Shown piece after piece: positions 16,750 through 27,796 of a stretch of DNA of 64,000 bases. Every line of letters starts with the position of its first letter. Within the stretch, counting starts at the first letter, position 1. A program made the position numbers and the translations under genes. Source of the stretch: Komagataeibacter medellinensis NBRC 3288 (GTDB taxonomy: Bacteria > Pseudomonadota > Alphaproteobacteria > Acetobacterales > Acetobacteraceae); contig NC_016027.1 of the NCBI RefSeq assembly GCF_000182745.2, positions 685,001 through 749,000 on the forward strand, written 5' to 3'. The notes beneath the pieces are model-generated. The model searched no databases and was not told the origin of the DNA. It saw nothing but the letters and a program-made list of their open reading frames with translations.

Positions 16750-17700
16750 TCAAGGAGCTACAAGGCCAAGGTGCGCACGTACCGCTTCGGCCGCCATAAG
16801 CGTATCATCAAGCGGCGTGACCGGCCATGTTTCCAACCGCCCGGCGAAGGGACGGATGCGCCCCACCTGCTCCAGCTCCCGTAAGAACAGTCCGATGCGG
16901 CGCGAACGCCCCGGCAGGGCAGCCACCATGACCGGGGCAGCCGTTGCCACGGCTTCCGACACCATGGAAACGCTGTCCATCGTCACCACAATCGCATCCG
17001 CGCATGCCAGCAGCCCAAGATAGGGGTTGGGGCCGGACTGGTCCCATATCCACGAATCCGGGCCTGCCAGCGCATCGTGCAATTCACGGCAGACCTCCGG
17101 CGCGGTGCGGCGCGAAGGGGTCAGGGCAATGCCAACCTGGTCGCGGCGCATCATGGTGGCAAGGCTGACCGCCAGTGCAGCCCCCTCCGGCCTGCCCAGC
17201 CGGAAACGCCCGTTCCCCCCCCCCACCAGTACCGCCACCAGCGGGCGTGGCAGATGGGCCAGACGCGGCCCCCATTCCACCTGCGCCTGCGCCAGCAACT
17301 CCGGGGTTACGCCATGTAAGGCCGTACGGGTCAGGATCACGTTCGGCCCCGCGATCCGGTCATGGCGGTTGGCAATGACCAGATCGAACCGCCCCGGCGG
17401 CAGGCGCGGGTTCTGCACCTGTATGACCGTAGCCCCTTTCCGGCGCAGCGCCGCCCCCACCGCCCCCCCGCTGCCGCCTATGCTGATGACAGGGTGTGCC
17501 AGGCTGTCCAGCCCCAGCGGCTGGATGGCGCGCAGGGGGCTGGGCCACCACGCAGCCGGGACATGCCGCCACAGGCCGCGCGGAACCAGGGCGTACAGGT
17601 GCGGCTCCAGCCCCACACGCCGTGCCAGGCCAAATGTCTGCGAACGCATGCCGGCGAGGTCTGCTGCAATGATGGAGGCGGGGCATGGCGGTGCTGTCAT
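16750..17700 (-). CDS. ELM1 family protein (mitochondrial fission ELM1-like, GT-B-like fold)
   Basis: A 316-residue protein with the family landmarks: an N-terminal AGMRSQTFGLARRVG segment, SIGGSGGAVGAALRR, a QVQNPRLPPGRFDLVIANRHD segment, and the C-terminal TMDSVSMVSEAVATAAPVMV that resembles sugar-nucleotide binding sites. ELM1 proteins are named after a plant mitochondrial fission factor, but in alphaproteobacteria they are encoded near LPS and glycosyltransferase genes and are thought to be glycosyltransferase-like. The ATG at 17700 (MTAPPCPAS) is chosen because starts further upstream would overlap the divergent helicase gene and encode Cys- and Pro-rich sequence unlike the family. Confidence 0.82.
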   Translation of the reverse strand: MTAPPCPASIIAADLAGMRSQTFGLARRVGLEPHLYALVPRGLWRHVPAAWWPSPLRAIQPLGLDSLAHPVISIGGSGGAVGAALRRKGATVIQVQNPRLPPGRFDLVIANRHDRIAGPNVILTRTALHGVTPELLAQAQVEWGPRLAHLPRPLVAVLVGGGNGRFRLGRPEGAALAVSLATMMRRDQVGIALTPSRRTAPEVCRELHDALAGPDSWIWDQSGPNPYLGLLACADAIVVTMDSVSMVSEAVATAAPVMVAALPGRSRRIGLFLRELEQVGRIRPFAGRLETWPVTPLDDTLMAAEAVRAHLGLVAP

Positions 17701-17781
17701 GCCCCCATGTGGCGGGATGGGAACAGGGGCGTCAATGCCCTGCCTCTTTTGTCCTGCCATCAGGCGCGCTAAGGGACAGCA

Positions 17782-18912
17782 ATGAGCGAGACAGAACCGA
17801 CATTTTCCGCCATGGGGCTGGATGGCCATGTGGTAGCCGCCCTGGCCCGGATGGGGTTGCAGACCCCCTCCGCCATCCAGAGCGCGGTCATCCCTCCTGT
17901 CATGGCAGGGCGGGACGTGGAGGCCCGCGCGGGCACGGGCAGCGGCAAGACCGTGGCCTTCGCGGCCCCCATCATCTCCACGCTGGCGGCGCAGGCAGCC
18001 GATAACAGCCGCGTGCGCTGTCTGGTCCTGTCCCCCACGCGAGAACTGGCGGGGCAGATCGCAGGTGTACTGCGTGGCCTTGCGCGGGGTACCGGACTAC
18101 GGGTACTGCAGGCTACCGGCGGCACCGCGCGCGTGGCACAGGCCCGCACACTGGCGGACGGGGTTGCCATCGTCGTCGGCACGCCGGGGCGGGTAAGCGA
18201 TCTTGTCCATGGCGGTGAACTGGGTGTGTCGGCCATTGGCTCCTTCGTACTCGATGAGGCCGACCGCATGCTCGACCCCGGCTTTGCCGAAGAAATGCTG
18301 ACCCTTGCTGCAGTCCTGCCGCCAAAACACCAGACCCTGCTGTTCTCCGCCACCATACCGCCCGCCATGGCGGAACTGGCTACCCGCCTGCTGCACCGCC
18401 CTGAGCGTATCAGCATGCAGGTGGAAGACGCGCCCACGCCCCGCATCGCACAATACGCCATTTTCGTGCCCATGCGGCACAAGGCGGAGGCCACGCTGGC
18501 CTGTCTGCGACAGTACGGCATGCAACGCGTGATGGTGTTTGTCCGTACCCGGCAGGAAGCTGACAGCGTGGCGCGCGCCATCTCAGCCCTGACCCCTGCC
18601 ATTGCCATTCATGGCGAGCATTCACAGGCAAAACGCGAACGCATGCTGCGTGACTTCCGCCAGGGGCGCGTGGGCGTTCTGGTGGCGACTGATGTGATGG
18701 CGCGTGGCATCGATATTGATGATGTAGCCCTGGTCATCAATCACGACATCCCCCCCTTGCCCGAATCCTATGTACACCGCATTGGCCGCACCGCGCGCGC
18801 GGGGCGCAGGGGCATGGCGGTGGCGCTGTGCGCGCCAGAGGAACGCCTGGCGCTCAAGGAAATCGAACGCCTGACGGGCCAGCGCATCCGCATTGCCAGC
18901 CTGCCGGAATAG
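17782..18912 (+). CDS. DEAD-box ATP-dependent RNA helicase, RhlE-like
   Basis: A 376-residue compact DEAD-box helicase made of the two RecA domains with almost no C-terminal extension. Motifs in order: Q motif (GLQTPSAIQ), motif I AGTGSGKT (about 51-58), PTRELAGQ, GTPGR, DEAD (about 158), SAT (about 189), ATDVMARGIDID and HRIGRTARAG (about 332). It remodels RNA duplexes, typically in ribosome assembly or RNA decay. Start ATG at 17782 after AAGGGACAGCA. The very short tail is unlike RhlE of E. coli, so the exact subfamily is open. Confidence 0.92.
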   Translation: MSETEPTFSAMGLDGHVVAALARMGLQTPSAIQSAVIPPVMAGRDVEARAGTGSGKTVAFAAPIISTLAAQAADNSRVRCLVLSPTRELAGQIAGVLRGLARGTGLRVLQATGGTARVAQARTLADGVAIVVGTPGRVSDLVHGGELGVSAIGSFVLDEADRMLDPGFAEEMLTLAAVLPPKHQTLLFSATIPPAMAELATRLLHRPERISMQVEDAPTPRIAQYAIFVPMRHKAEATLACLRQYGMQRVMVFVRTRQEADSVARAISALTPAIAIHGEHSQAKRERMLRDFRQGRVGVLVATDVMARGIDIDDVALVINHDIPPLPESYVHRIGRTARAGRRGMAVALCAPEERLALKEIERLTGQRIRIASLPE

Positions 18913-19049
18913 AGGCTGGACAGACACGGTCGTGGATTTGTCATGCCCGCGCCGCTCCGCTGGCCTTGCCGTGGGGTGAAGGCTGGCTAAACTGCATTGC
19001 ATGATCACACGCCACGCCCTGCACCCTCATGCCCCCCGGCATGACAGAC

Positions 19050-19073
19050 GCGGCACCCCCCGCGCCGTGCCGC
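19050..19073. promoter_or_regulatory. Inverted repeat next to the start of the AstE/AspA-like gene
   Basis: GCGGCAC and GTGCCGC arms around a 10-nt C-rich loop lie 8 nt before the start codon, where a Shine-Dalgarno sequence would normally be; none is visible. It might modulate translation, or the true start could be downstream. Confidence 0.35.
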
Positions 19074-19080
19074 ACGCGAC

Positions 19081-20118
19081 ATGACAGAAGGGCCGGACAA
19101 TACGCCGCTGCCAGTGCGTGTTGCGCGGCCCACCACCTTTCTTGACCGCCTGCCCCCTCCGCCCTGCAGCCTGCCACGGTGGGACATCGGTATTACGCCC
19201 CCCGATCTTTCCCCCTGGCTGGACGGGAATTGTGGCATTCCCGGTGTCATGCATTACGAAGGGCGCAGGCCGGGGCCGCATGTGGTCTGTGTCAGCCTGA
19301 TCCACGGCAACGAATTTTCCGGTGCCATCGTGCTCGACCACCTGTTGCGCGCGCGCATCCGCCCGCGTGCGGGGCGGCTGTCTTTTGTCTTTGCCAACCC
19401 TGCCGCCCTGACACTGTTCAATCCCGACGATCCGGTCCGGGCGCGCTGCGTGGATGAGGACATGAACCGCGTCTGGTCACCCGATATGCTGGAGAGTAGT
19501 CAGCATTCACACGAACTCGCCCGCGCACGCGAACTGCTGCCAGTCATCCTGACGGCGGACAGGCTGCTGGACCTGCATTCCATGTTGTGGCCGGGCGACC
19601 CGCTGCTGCTGTCCGGCCTGTCACCTGCCGGGCGGCGCATGGCGCGGCGCGTACGCGGGGTGGACATATGCGTGGCCGACCGGGGTCACAGGAGCGGGTG
19701 CCGACTGATCGACCACCCGCGCTTTACCGGTGATACGGCGGCGGCCTGCCTGCTGGAAGCGGGGCAGCACTGGCAGCAGGCAACCGTAACCCGCACCATG
19801 CAGGCTGTGCTGTCCGTAATCGGGCCGTGCTGTGGACTGCCGGAGGGTAATGAGGGACCGCTACCATGCCACAATATGGTAGTCACCAACGTCGTGACCG
19901 CACGCACGGGGCAGTTCCGCTTTGTCCGCCCCTTTCATGGGGGGGAAATCCTGCCGCTGGCCGGAACCGTAGTGGCGCATGACGGAGGTGACGAGATCCG
20001 CACGCCCTACGCGCGGTGCATGCTGGTGATGCCAAACCTGCGCCCGGCACGCGGCCATACCGCCGTGCGCTTTGCGCGCGCAGATGCGGGCACTGGCGGC
20101 CTTATCCCGGCATCGTGA
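19081..20118 (+). CDS. Succinylglutamate desuccinylase/aspartoacylase family zinc hydrolase
   Basis: A 345-residue M14-like metal amidohydrolase. The zinc site is visible as SLIHGNEFSG (His and Glu), with DMNRVWSP and the third ligand His in LLDLHSML. Family members remove acyl groups from amino acids (AstE, aspartoacylase) or act on related amides; the natural substrate here cannot be read from sequence. The gene follows the DEAD-box helicase after 168 nt and converges on glyA. The start at 19081 lacks a ribosome site, and the preceding inverted repeat makes the exact start uncertain. Confidence 0.85.
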   Translation: MTEGPDNTPLPVRVARPTTFLDRLPPPPCSLPRWDIGITPPDLSPWLDGNCGIPGVMHYEGRRPGPHVVCVSLIHGNEFSGAIVLDHLLRARIRPRAGRLSFVFANPAALTLFNPDDPVRARCVDEDMNRVWSPDMLESSQHSHELARARELLPVILTADRLLDLHSMLWPGDPLLLSGLSPAGRRMARRVRGVDICVADRGHRSGCRLIDHPRFTGDTAAACLLEAGQHWQQATVTRTMQAVLSVIGPCCGLPEGNEGPLPCHNMVVTNVVTARTGQFRFVRPFHGGEILPLAGTVVAHDGGDEIRTPYARCMLVMPNLRPARGHTAVRFARADAGTGGLIPAS

Positions 20119-20186
20119 TCAGAACGCGGAAACTGCTTTTGAATCAGCCTGCACGACAGCGGAAACTGTGATGAAAAAACAGCCGT

Positions 20187-20236
20187 AAAAAAATGCCGCC
20201 TTTTTAAAAGGCGGCACCCAGAAACCTTAGTTTCTG
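20187..20236 (+). repeat. Dispersed two-hairpin intergenic repeat, copy C (right half) acting as terminator candidate
   Basis: Only the second hairpin survives: TGCCGCCTTTTTAAAAGGCGGCA followed by CCCAGAAACCTT, then a small CAGAAAC/GTTTCTG stem ending in TTTATA. It lies between the convergent AstE/AspA-like gene and glyA and looks like a working two-sided terminator. Confidence 0.75.
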
Positions 20237-20266
20237 TTTATAAGCACGTTATTCTGGCACATGCGT

Positions 20267-21574
20267 TCAGGCATAGATGGGGAAGCGGGCACACAGCGCC
20301 TTGACGCGCGCATGCACGGCCTGCTCCGTCTTTGTGCAACCTTCCTGGCCTTCGCTTTTGGCAAGGGCAGTCAGCACTTCGTCAATCATCAGGCCCACTT
20401 CGCGGAACTCTGCTTCACCAAAGCCACGTGCCGTCGCCGCCGGGCTGCCCAGGCGGATGCCCGACGTCACAGCCGGTTTTTCGGGATCGAAAGGAATGGC
20501 GTTCTTGTTGGCGGTAATGCCCGCACGCTCCAGTGCCCGCTCGGCCGCGCGGCCGGTCACGCCCTTGGGGCGCAGGTCAACCAGTAGCAGGTGGCAATCG
20601 GTGCCACCGGTCACAATGTCAAAGCCACTATTGACCAGCGTTTCGGCCAGAACGCGGGCATTGTTCGCCACCGCTTCCTGATAGGTGCGGAAGTCGGGGC
20701 GCAGCGCCTCGCCAAACGCCACGGCCTTGGCGACAATCACATGCATGAGCGGACCGCCCTGCAGGCCGGGGAACACGGCGGAGTTGATCTTCTTGGCCAG
20801 GTCCGCGTCATTGGTCAGGATCAGCCCGCCACGCGGCCCGCGCAGGGTCTTGTGGGTGGTGGAGGTAACCACATGCGCATGCGGCACGGGAGAGGGGTAA
20901 AGGCCAGCCGCCACAAGCCCCGCGAAATGCGCCATGTCCACCATCAGGTAGGCACCGACCTCATCGGCAATGGCACGGAAGCGCTTGAAGTCGATGATAC
21001 GCGGATAAGCGGAACCACCGGCCACGATCAGCTTCGGCTTCTCGGCACGCGCAAGGCGTTCCATTTCCTCATAATCCAGCAGGCCGTCCTGCGCGCGCAC
21101 GCCGTACTGCACCGCATTGAACCACTTGCCCGAATAGTTGGGGGCGGCACCATGGGTCAGGTGGCCACCGGCGGCCAGACTCATGCCCATCACGGTATCG
21201 CCCGGCTTCACCATGGCCATGAAGGCCGCCTGGTTGGCATTGGCGCCCGAATGAGGCTGCACGTTGGCGAATCCGGCACCAAACATCTGCTTCACACGCT
21301 CAATGGCCAGGGTCTCGACCTTGTCCACTTCCACGCAGCCGCCATAGTAGCGACGACCGGGATAGCCTTCGGCATACTTGTTGGTCAGCACGCTACCCTG
21401 AGCTGCCATCACGGCGGCGGACACCATGTTTTCGCTGGCGATCAGTTCGATGCCGTCACACTGGCGGACCTTTTCCGCATTGATGATGGCGGCCACATCG
21501 GGGTCGACTTCGGCCAGAGGAGCGCGGAAAAACTGCTTGAGGTCAGTCTGGCTGATAGGATCCGGCACCGTCAT
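20267..21574 (-). CDS. glyA: Serine hydroxymethyltransferase
   Basis: The protein has 435 residues. This PLP enzyme interconverts serine and glycine and loads tetrahydrofolate with one-carbon units. Visible features: [11 protein letters not shown] near the N-terminus, the [13 protein letters not shown] loop, and the PLP lysine in [15 protein letters not shown] (Lys about 242). Length is slightly above the 417-420 typical of enterobacteria because of a short N-terminal extension seen in alphaproteobacteria. Shine-Dalgarno GGAG lies 6-7 nt before the ATG. It is divergent from the amino acid permease. Confidence 0.97.
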   Translation of the reverse strand: MTVPDPISQTDLKQFFRAPLAEVDPDVAAIINAEKVRQCDGIELIASENMVSAAVMAAQGSVLTNKYAEGYPGRRYYGGCVEVDKVETLAIERVKQMFGAGFANVQPHSGANANQAAFMAMVKPGDTVMGMSLAAGGHLTHGAAPNYSGKWFNAVQYGVRAQDGLLDYEEMERLARAEKPKLIVAGGSAYPRIIDFKRFRAIADEVGAYLMVDMAHFAGLVAAGLYPSPVPHAHVVTSTTHKTLRGPRGGLILTNDADLAKKINSAVFPGLQGGPLMHVIVAKAVAFGEALRPDFRTYQEAVANNARVLAETLVNSGFDIVTGGTDCHLLLVDLRPKGVTGRAAERALERAGITANKNAIPFDPEKPAVTSGIRLGSPAATARGFGEAEFREVGLMIDEVLTALAKSEGQEGCTKTEQAVHARVKALCARFPIYA

Positions 21575-21744
21575 GTTTCTCCATTCATTGGATCGGCTGT
21601 CATTTCCGGGTAGGAAGGCGGATATGACACATAGGGGACAGGCCTGCTATGTGCGCCATATCGTGGCGGTTAGACAACGCCAAAATGACGGAACCGGACT
21701 GATTTGACTGTTATGGCAACTCTCCATCCAACGCAGGATACCCA

Positions 21745-23238
21745 ATGAACGTACTGACCAGGCACGGCCTAGCGCATGCCCTGCTGCGCAGGCTGCCTGC
21801 CAACGCCCCTGCGGATAATGCCGGACTGAAACGCGTGCTTGGCCTCGGTAGCCTGATTGCCCTGGGCGTGGGGGCCACGATCGGGGCAGGACTGTTCTCG
21901 CTTACCGGCATTGCCGCGGGCAGCAACGCGGGGCCTGCCGTTATCATTTCCTTCGCGCTGGCGGCGGTGGCCTGCGCGTTTGCCGGGCTGTGCTATGGCG
22001 AACTGGCGGGCATGATCCCGACTGCGGGCAGCGCGTATGTGTATGCCTATGCCGCGCTGGGCGAACTTGCGGGCTGGGTGATCGGGTGGGACCTGGTGCT
22101 GGAATACACTGTAGGCGCATCGGCCGTATCGGTCAGTTGGGCACGGTATATGCGCTCCCTGCTCGATGAGTGGGGCATCCACCTTGCTCCCCGACTCATG
22201 GCCTCCCCGTTCGAGGTGGTGGGCATGATTGATGGCAGACCCGTGCATGGCATCGCCAACCTGCCCGCCGTGTTCATCATCGTGGCGATCTCGATGCTGC
22301 TCATGCGCGGCATCGCGGGTTCGGCGCGCATGAACATGCTGGTCGTCATCATCAAGCTTACGGTCATCGCCGCCGTGATCGGCTTTGGCCTGCCATATAT
22401 AAAGGTCGCGAACTACACGCCCTTCATCCCGCCCAATACCGGCACGTTCGGACAGTATGGCCTGTCTGGCATCCTGCGCGCGGCGGGCACGGTGTTCTTC
22501 GCCTATCTGGGGTTTGACGCGATCTCTACCGTCGCACAGGAGACCCGCAATCCCGGCCGTAACATGCCCATCGGCCTCATGGCCAGCCTGGCCATCTGCA
22601 CGGCGGTGTATATCACGTTCTCCTTCGTGCTGACGGGTCTGGTCAATTACCACGCCATGATTGGCGATGCCGCCCCTGTGGCCACCGCCATCGACCAGAC
22701 ACCCTTTGGCTGGCTGAAGGCCGCAGTCAAGCTGGGCATCATATGCGGGTTCCTCTCGGTCATACTGGTCATGCTACTGGGGCAAAGCCGGATCTTCTTC
22801 GCCATGGCGCGTGACGGGCTGTTGCCGCCCCTGTTCTGTCGCACCCATGCCGGATGGGGTACCCCCGTGGGCTGTCACCTGTTCTTCATGGTGGTAACGG
22901 GCGTGCTGGCCGCGTTCCTGCCCATTGAACAGCTGGCGCACATGACATCGATCGGCACATTGCTGGCCTTTGTTATCGTGTGCGTGGGCGTCATCGTGCT
23001 ACGCCAGCGCGAGCCTGAGCGGCCGCGCGTGTTTCGTGTGCCGGGGGGAGCCTTCATCCCGCTGGCCGGAATTGCAAGCTGCCTGGTCATGATGGTCTCG
23101 CTGGACGGGCTGACCTGGCTGCGACTGGTAGGCTGGCTTGCCATCGGCATGGTAATTTACGCAAAATATGGCATGCATCACAGTCGGCTGGCGACAAGAC
23201 AGGGACAGGACATGCCTGCCATGCGGCCCACGCCCTGA
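21745..23238 (+). CDS. APC superfamily amino acid permease (cationic amino acid transporter type)
   Basis: A 497-residue integral membrane transporter with about 12 membrane spans. The first span contains the substrate-binding GVGATIGAGLFSLTGIAAG segment typical of APC carriers, followed by AFAGLCYGELAGMIPTAGSAYVYAY. It resembles the YfnA/CAT group that imports amino acids with protons; specificity is not evident. It has its own divergent promoter region opposite glyA, and hemB follows 85 nt later. Confidence 0.9.
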   Translation: MNVLTRHGLAHALLRRLPANAPADNAGLKRVLGLGSLIALGVGATIGAGLFSLTGIAAGSNAGPAVIISFALAAVACAFAGLCYGELAGMIPTAGSAYVYAYAALGELAGWVIGWDLVLEYTVGASAVSVSWARYMRSLLDEWGIHLAPRLMASPFEVVGMIDGRPVHGIANLPAVFIIVAISMLLMRGIAGSARMNMLVVIIKLTVIAAVIGFGLPYIKVANYTPFIPPNTGTFGQYGLSGILRAAGTVFFAYLGFDAISTVAQETRNPGRNMPIGLMASLAICTAVYITFSFVLTGLVNYHAMIGDAAPVATAIDQTPFGWLKAAVKLGIICGFLSVILVMLLGQSRIFFAMARDGLLPPLFCRTHAGWGTPVGCHLFFMVVTGVLAAFLPIEQLAHMTSIGTLLAFVIVCVGVIVLRQREPERPRVFRVPGGAFIPLAGIASCLVMMVSLDGLTWLRLVGWLAIGMVIYAKYGMHHSRLATRQGQDMPAMRPTP

Positions 23239-23263
23239 TGAAGGGCGGGTTACCGGATCATAA

Positions 23264-24316
<1,053 letters not shown>

Positions 24317-24455
24317 GGCCGTGCAAAAGCACATGGATGCGACTGGATAGTTGATGCCTGCAACCAGAGGAATATGATAACCGTATAGGACATGGGCAGT
24401 CCGTTTTTTCCATTTACGGGGCTGCCAGTTCCTGTTTCCCGGCTGGTGAGAGCGC

Positions 24456-25244
24456 ATGACCTATACATCGCCACGGCATCCGCAACTGTTCTACACCACG
24501 GCCCCCCTGCCCTGCCCCTACCTGCCGGGACGGATGGAGCGCAAGGTGGTAACCGAAATTGGCGGCGCAGAAGCCGTTGCTTTCCATAACCGGCTGTCGC
24601 GCGCAGGTTTCCGCCGCAGCCATACCATTGCTTATGCCCCGGTCTGTGCAAGCTGCACCGCCTGCACGCCCATACGCGTGCCGGTCGAGCGCTTTACCCC
24701 CAGCCGTACGCAAACCCGTATCAGACGGCGCAACGCGGGCCTGCATACGACAACCGTCCCACCCCATGCAACGCCGGAACAGTACGCCCTGTTTAGCGCT
24801 TACCAGAGCATCCGGCATGTAGGCGGAGACATGGCTTCGATGACCTTCCCCGATTACCGGGCGATGATCGAGGATACCACGGTCGAGACCTTCATGATCG
24901 AATTCCGCAATACGGAAGGCAGGCTTGCCTGCGTGGCGCTGGTGGACAAACTTGATGACGGGCTTTCCGCCGTTTATGATTTTTACGATCCCGAACAGCA
25001 GCATAACTCACTGGGCACATTTGCGGTGCTGCACCTGATCGAGCATGCACGCCTGCTTGGCCTGCCCTACCTGTATCTTGGCTACTGGATAAATGAGAGC
25101 CGGAAGATGGCCTACAAAGCCCGCTTCCGGCCCGCGCAGATCATGACACGCGGCATGTGGCACGATCTGGACCTGACCACCTATAACAACCAACAGGTCC
25201 ATGAAAGCGCCTTCCTACCAAATGGGATGTTCCGCCCGGCGTAA
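24456..25244 (+). CDS. bpt: Aspartate/glutamate leucyltransferase (bacterial arginyltransferase family)
   Basis: A 262-residue protein that transfers leucine from Leu-tRNA to N-terminal Asp or Glu of proteins, marking them for ClpAP degradation (N-degron pathway). The N-terminal domain has the conserved GFRRSHTIAYAPVCASCTACTPIRVPV Cys cluster, and the C-terminal domain carries LGTFAVLHLIEHA and LYLGYWINESRKMAYK. Length is normal for the family. It converges on parC, with a truncated repeat copy in between. Confidence 0.93.
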   Translation: MTYTSPRHPQLFYTTAPLPCPYLPGRMERKVVTEIGGAEAVAFHNRLSRAGFRRSHTIAYAPVCASCTACTPIRVPVERFTPSRTQTRIRRRNAGLHTTTVPPHATPEQYALFSAYQSIRHVGGDMASMTFPDYRAMIEDTTVETFMIEFRNTEGRLACVALVDKLDDGLSAVYDFYDPEQQHNSLGTFAVLHLIEHARLLGLPYLYLGYWINESRKMAYKARFRPAQIMTRGMWHDLDLTTYNNQQVHESAFLPNGMFRPA

Positions 25245-25290
25245 CGGACGGCTGCATTAAACCTGCGTCTGAAAGGTCTTTCTCATTATA

Positions 25291-25331
25291 AGAAATGTCT
25301 GGTGAAGCTTTTTTCAAAAAATGTCCGACAC
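25291..25331 (+). repeat. Dispersed two-hairpin intergenic repeat, copy D (left part)
   Basis: AAATGTCTGGTGAAGCTTTT followed by TTCAAAAAATGTC preserves the left arm of the family, after which the copy breaks off. It is in the 275-bp gap between the convergent genes bpt and parC; the remainder of that gap shows no gene. Confidence 0.65.
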
Positions 25332-25519
25332 CCGACGGTAGGTTCCGCCCCGCGCTATCCATAAGAAAGAGGCGGTTATCCTCTCCGATCCGTCTTCTTG
25401 CCAAGACATAGCGGTTCCATTTTCGCCCATTGGGCATCCGTCAGTATGAAGCGGTCCATATCAACTTTGGAACACATCACGGCCCTTTAGAAAACCCAAT
25501 TCCAAACAGGCCCCAATAC

Positions 25520-27736
25520 TCAGCCACGCAGTTTTCGGGTTGCCCATGCTGGTGCTGTCTTGCCCATCTCGGCACGCTTGCCCACATACTCCTTCAGGTC
25601 GGCAAAGTTGCGCGTACGTGCGGCGTCGGGCCATGCCAGACCTGCATCGGCGGCAAACACCACGGCATCCTTCAGGCCGCCATCCTTGTATTTCTGCAAG
25701 ATCACGCCAAGACCGCGCGCCATTTCGGGCAACTGGTCCAGCGGGAAGACCAGCATGCGCCGGTTCTGCCCCAGTACCAACACATGATCGCCTTCCGCCG
25801 AGGTGCAGATCAGCGCGCTTTCCCCCTCTTTCAGGTTAAGCACCTGTTTGCCAGTGCGCTTTTCCGCTGTCATGGCCGATTCCGCCACGATCATGCCGCG
25901 CCCTGTGCTGGAGGCAAGCAGGCGCCTGCGTCCATCATCCATCGGGAACATGGCGATGATGTCCTCATCATTGGACAGATCGATAGCCAGCCGCAGTGGC
26001 TGACCGTCACCGCGCCCGCGCGGCAGGTCGGCCACGCGCAAGGTAAAGGCACGACCATCGGTGGCAAATACGCACAGCCGATCATTGCTGTAGCATTCGA
26101 CCGCCCTGCCGGGGCCGTCCCCTTCCTTGAATTTGAGCGCCTGCAGATCCTGCCCGTGGCCGCGCACGGTGCGGATCCAGCCCTTCTGTGACAGGATGAC
26201 GGTCAGCGGGTCGCGCTCGACCGGCAGGACGGCTTCCACATCAATCTCAACCGGCGCATCGGCCAGCAGGCTGCGCCGCGCGCCAAGTGCGCCGCTCCCA
26301 AAGGTTTTCTGGATATCCCTGATCTCGCTGGCAATGCGCTTCCAGCGTTGGCCTTCGTTCTCCAGCAGGTCATGCAGCGCCTGTTTCTCCGCGCTGAGCT
26401 TGGCATGCTCGTTGCGGATTTCCATTTCCTCCAGCCGCCGCAGGCTGCGCAGGCGCATGTTGAGCACGGAGTCCGCCTGCAGTTCGGTCAGGTCGAATGC
26501 CGCGATCAGCGCGGCCTTCGCATCATCTTCCTCACGCACGATACGGATCACCTCATCAAGGTTGAGGTAGACCGCAAGGAAGCCATCCAGGATTTCCAGT
26601 CGCCGGTCCACCGCCTGCAGTCGGTTGGCACTGCGGCGCAGCAGCACATCGTGGCGGTGATCCAGCCATGCCTGCAGCACATCCTTCAGGCTACGCACAC
26701 CGGGCACCTGATCGGCGCCCAGCACGTTCATGTTCAGGCCGAAACGGCTTTCAAGCTGCGTTGCGCGGAACAGCGTTTCCATCAGCACCGCAGGCTCGAT
26801 CCCGCGCGACTTGGGCTCCAGCACCAGCCTGATGTCGGTCGTGCTTTCATCACGGATATCGGCCAGCAGCGGAAGCTTCTTCTGCTCCATCAGGTCGGCG
26901 ACCTGCTCGATCAGGCGGGATTTCTGCACCTGGTACGGGATTTCGGTCACCACGATCTGCCATGTGCCAAAACGCCCCTGCTCGACTTCCCATTTCGAGC
27001 GGATGCGGAAGGAACCACGCCCCGTCTCGTACGCACGGATAATGGCGTCACGATCCTCCACAATACTGCCGCCGGTGGGAAAGTCGGGACCGGGCATGTG
27101 GGCCAGCAGTTCCGCCGTGGTGGTAGCGGGCTTGCGGATCAGCGCCAGTGCCGCCGCACAGATTTCCCCTACATTATGCGGCGGGATGGAGGTGGCCATG
27201 CCCACGGCAATGCCAGCCGCCCCGTTGGCCAGCAGGTTCGGGAAGGCTGCTGGCAGCACGACGGGTTCGTGTTCCTCCCCATCATAAGTGGGGCGAAAAT
27301 CGACGCTATCCTCGTCAATCCCTTCCAGCAGGGCTTTGGCCACGGCCGTCAGGCGGGATTCGGTGTACCGCATGGCAGCGGCGTTATCGCCATCGATCGA
27401 GCCGAAATTACCCTGCCCTTCCACCAGCGGGTAGCGCACGGCAAAATCCTGCGCCAGCCGCACCAGTGCCTCATAGACAGAGGCATCGCCGTGCGGATGA
27501 TACTTACCAATCACGTCACCCACCACGCGGGCACATTTCTTGAACCCGGCGGAAGGGTCCAGCTTGAGCTGCTGCATGGCATAGACCATGCGCCGGTGCA
27601 CCGGCTTTAGCCCGTCGCGCACATCGGGCAGCGAGCGTGACATGATGGTTGACATGGCATAGGCCAGATAGCGCTCGCTTAGCGCATCGGCCAGCTTGGT
27701 ATCTTCAATATGGCCGGCTGTTGTATCCACAGGCAT
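25520..27736 (-). CDS. parC: DNA topoisomerase IV subunit A
   Basis: A 738-residue protein that decatenates chromosomes together with ParE. The catalytic tyrosine is Tyr124 in [10 protein letters not shown]. The winged-helix region has the usual [14 protein letters not shown] sequence; the residue matching E. coli Ser80 is Ala85 here. The C-terminal beta-pinwheel repeats follow from about residue 490. The start [19 protein letters not shown] aligns with normal family starts. recO ends 60 nt upstream on the same strand. Confidence 0.95.
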   Translation of the reverse strand: MPVDTTAGHIEDTKLADALSERYLAYAMSTIMSRSLPDVRDGLKPVHRRMVYAMQQLKLDPSAGFKKCARVVGDVIGKYHPHGDASVYEALVRLAQDFAVRYPLVEGQGNFGSIDGDNAAAMRYTESRLTAVAKALLEGIDEDSVDFRPTYDGEEHEPVVLPAAFPNLLANGAAGIAVGMATSIPPHNVGEICAAALALIRKPATTTAELLAHMPGPDFPTGGSIVEDRDAIIRAYETGRGSFRIRSKWEVEQGRFGTWQIVVTEIPYQVQKSRLIEQVADLMEQKKLPLLADIRDESTTDIRLVLEPKSRGIEPAVLMETLFRATQLESRFGLNMNVLGADQVPGVRSLKDVLQAWLDHRHDVLLRRSANRLQAVDRRLEILDGFLAVYLNLDEVIRIVREEDDAKAALIAAFDLTELQADSVLNMRLRSLRRLEEMEIRNEHAKLSAEKQALHDLLENEGQRWKRIASEIRDIQKTFGSGALGARRSLLADAPVEIDVEAVLPVERDPLTVILSQKGWIRTVRGHGQDLQALKFKEGDGPGRAVECYSNDRLCVFATDGRAFTLRVADLPRGRGDGQPLRLAIDLSNDEDIIAMFPMDDGRRRLLASSTGRGMIVAESAMTAEKRTGKQVLNLKEGESALICTSAEGDHVLVLGQNRRMLVFPLDQLPEMARGLGVILQKYKDGGLKDAVVFAADAGLAWPDAARTRNFADLKEYVGKRAEMGKTAPAWATRKLRG

Positions 27737-27796
27737 GCGATCTTCCTCCCGCAGGTGAACAGATAGCGAAACTTTGAGGTTTGTCCAATGGTTCTG

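Noticed and set aside
21575-21744. Glycine or SAM-type riboswitch upstream of glyA
   Set aside because: A GGAGAG string is present on one strand but none of the other conserved core elements or paired stems of those riboswitches could be found.
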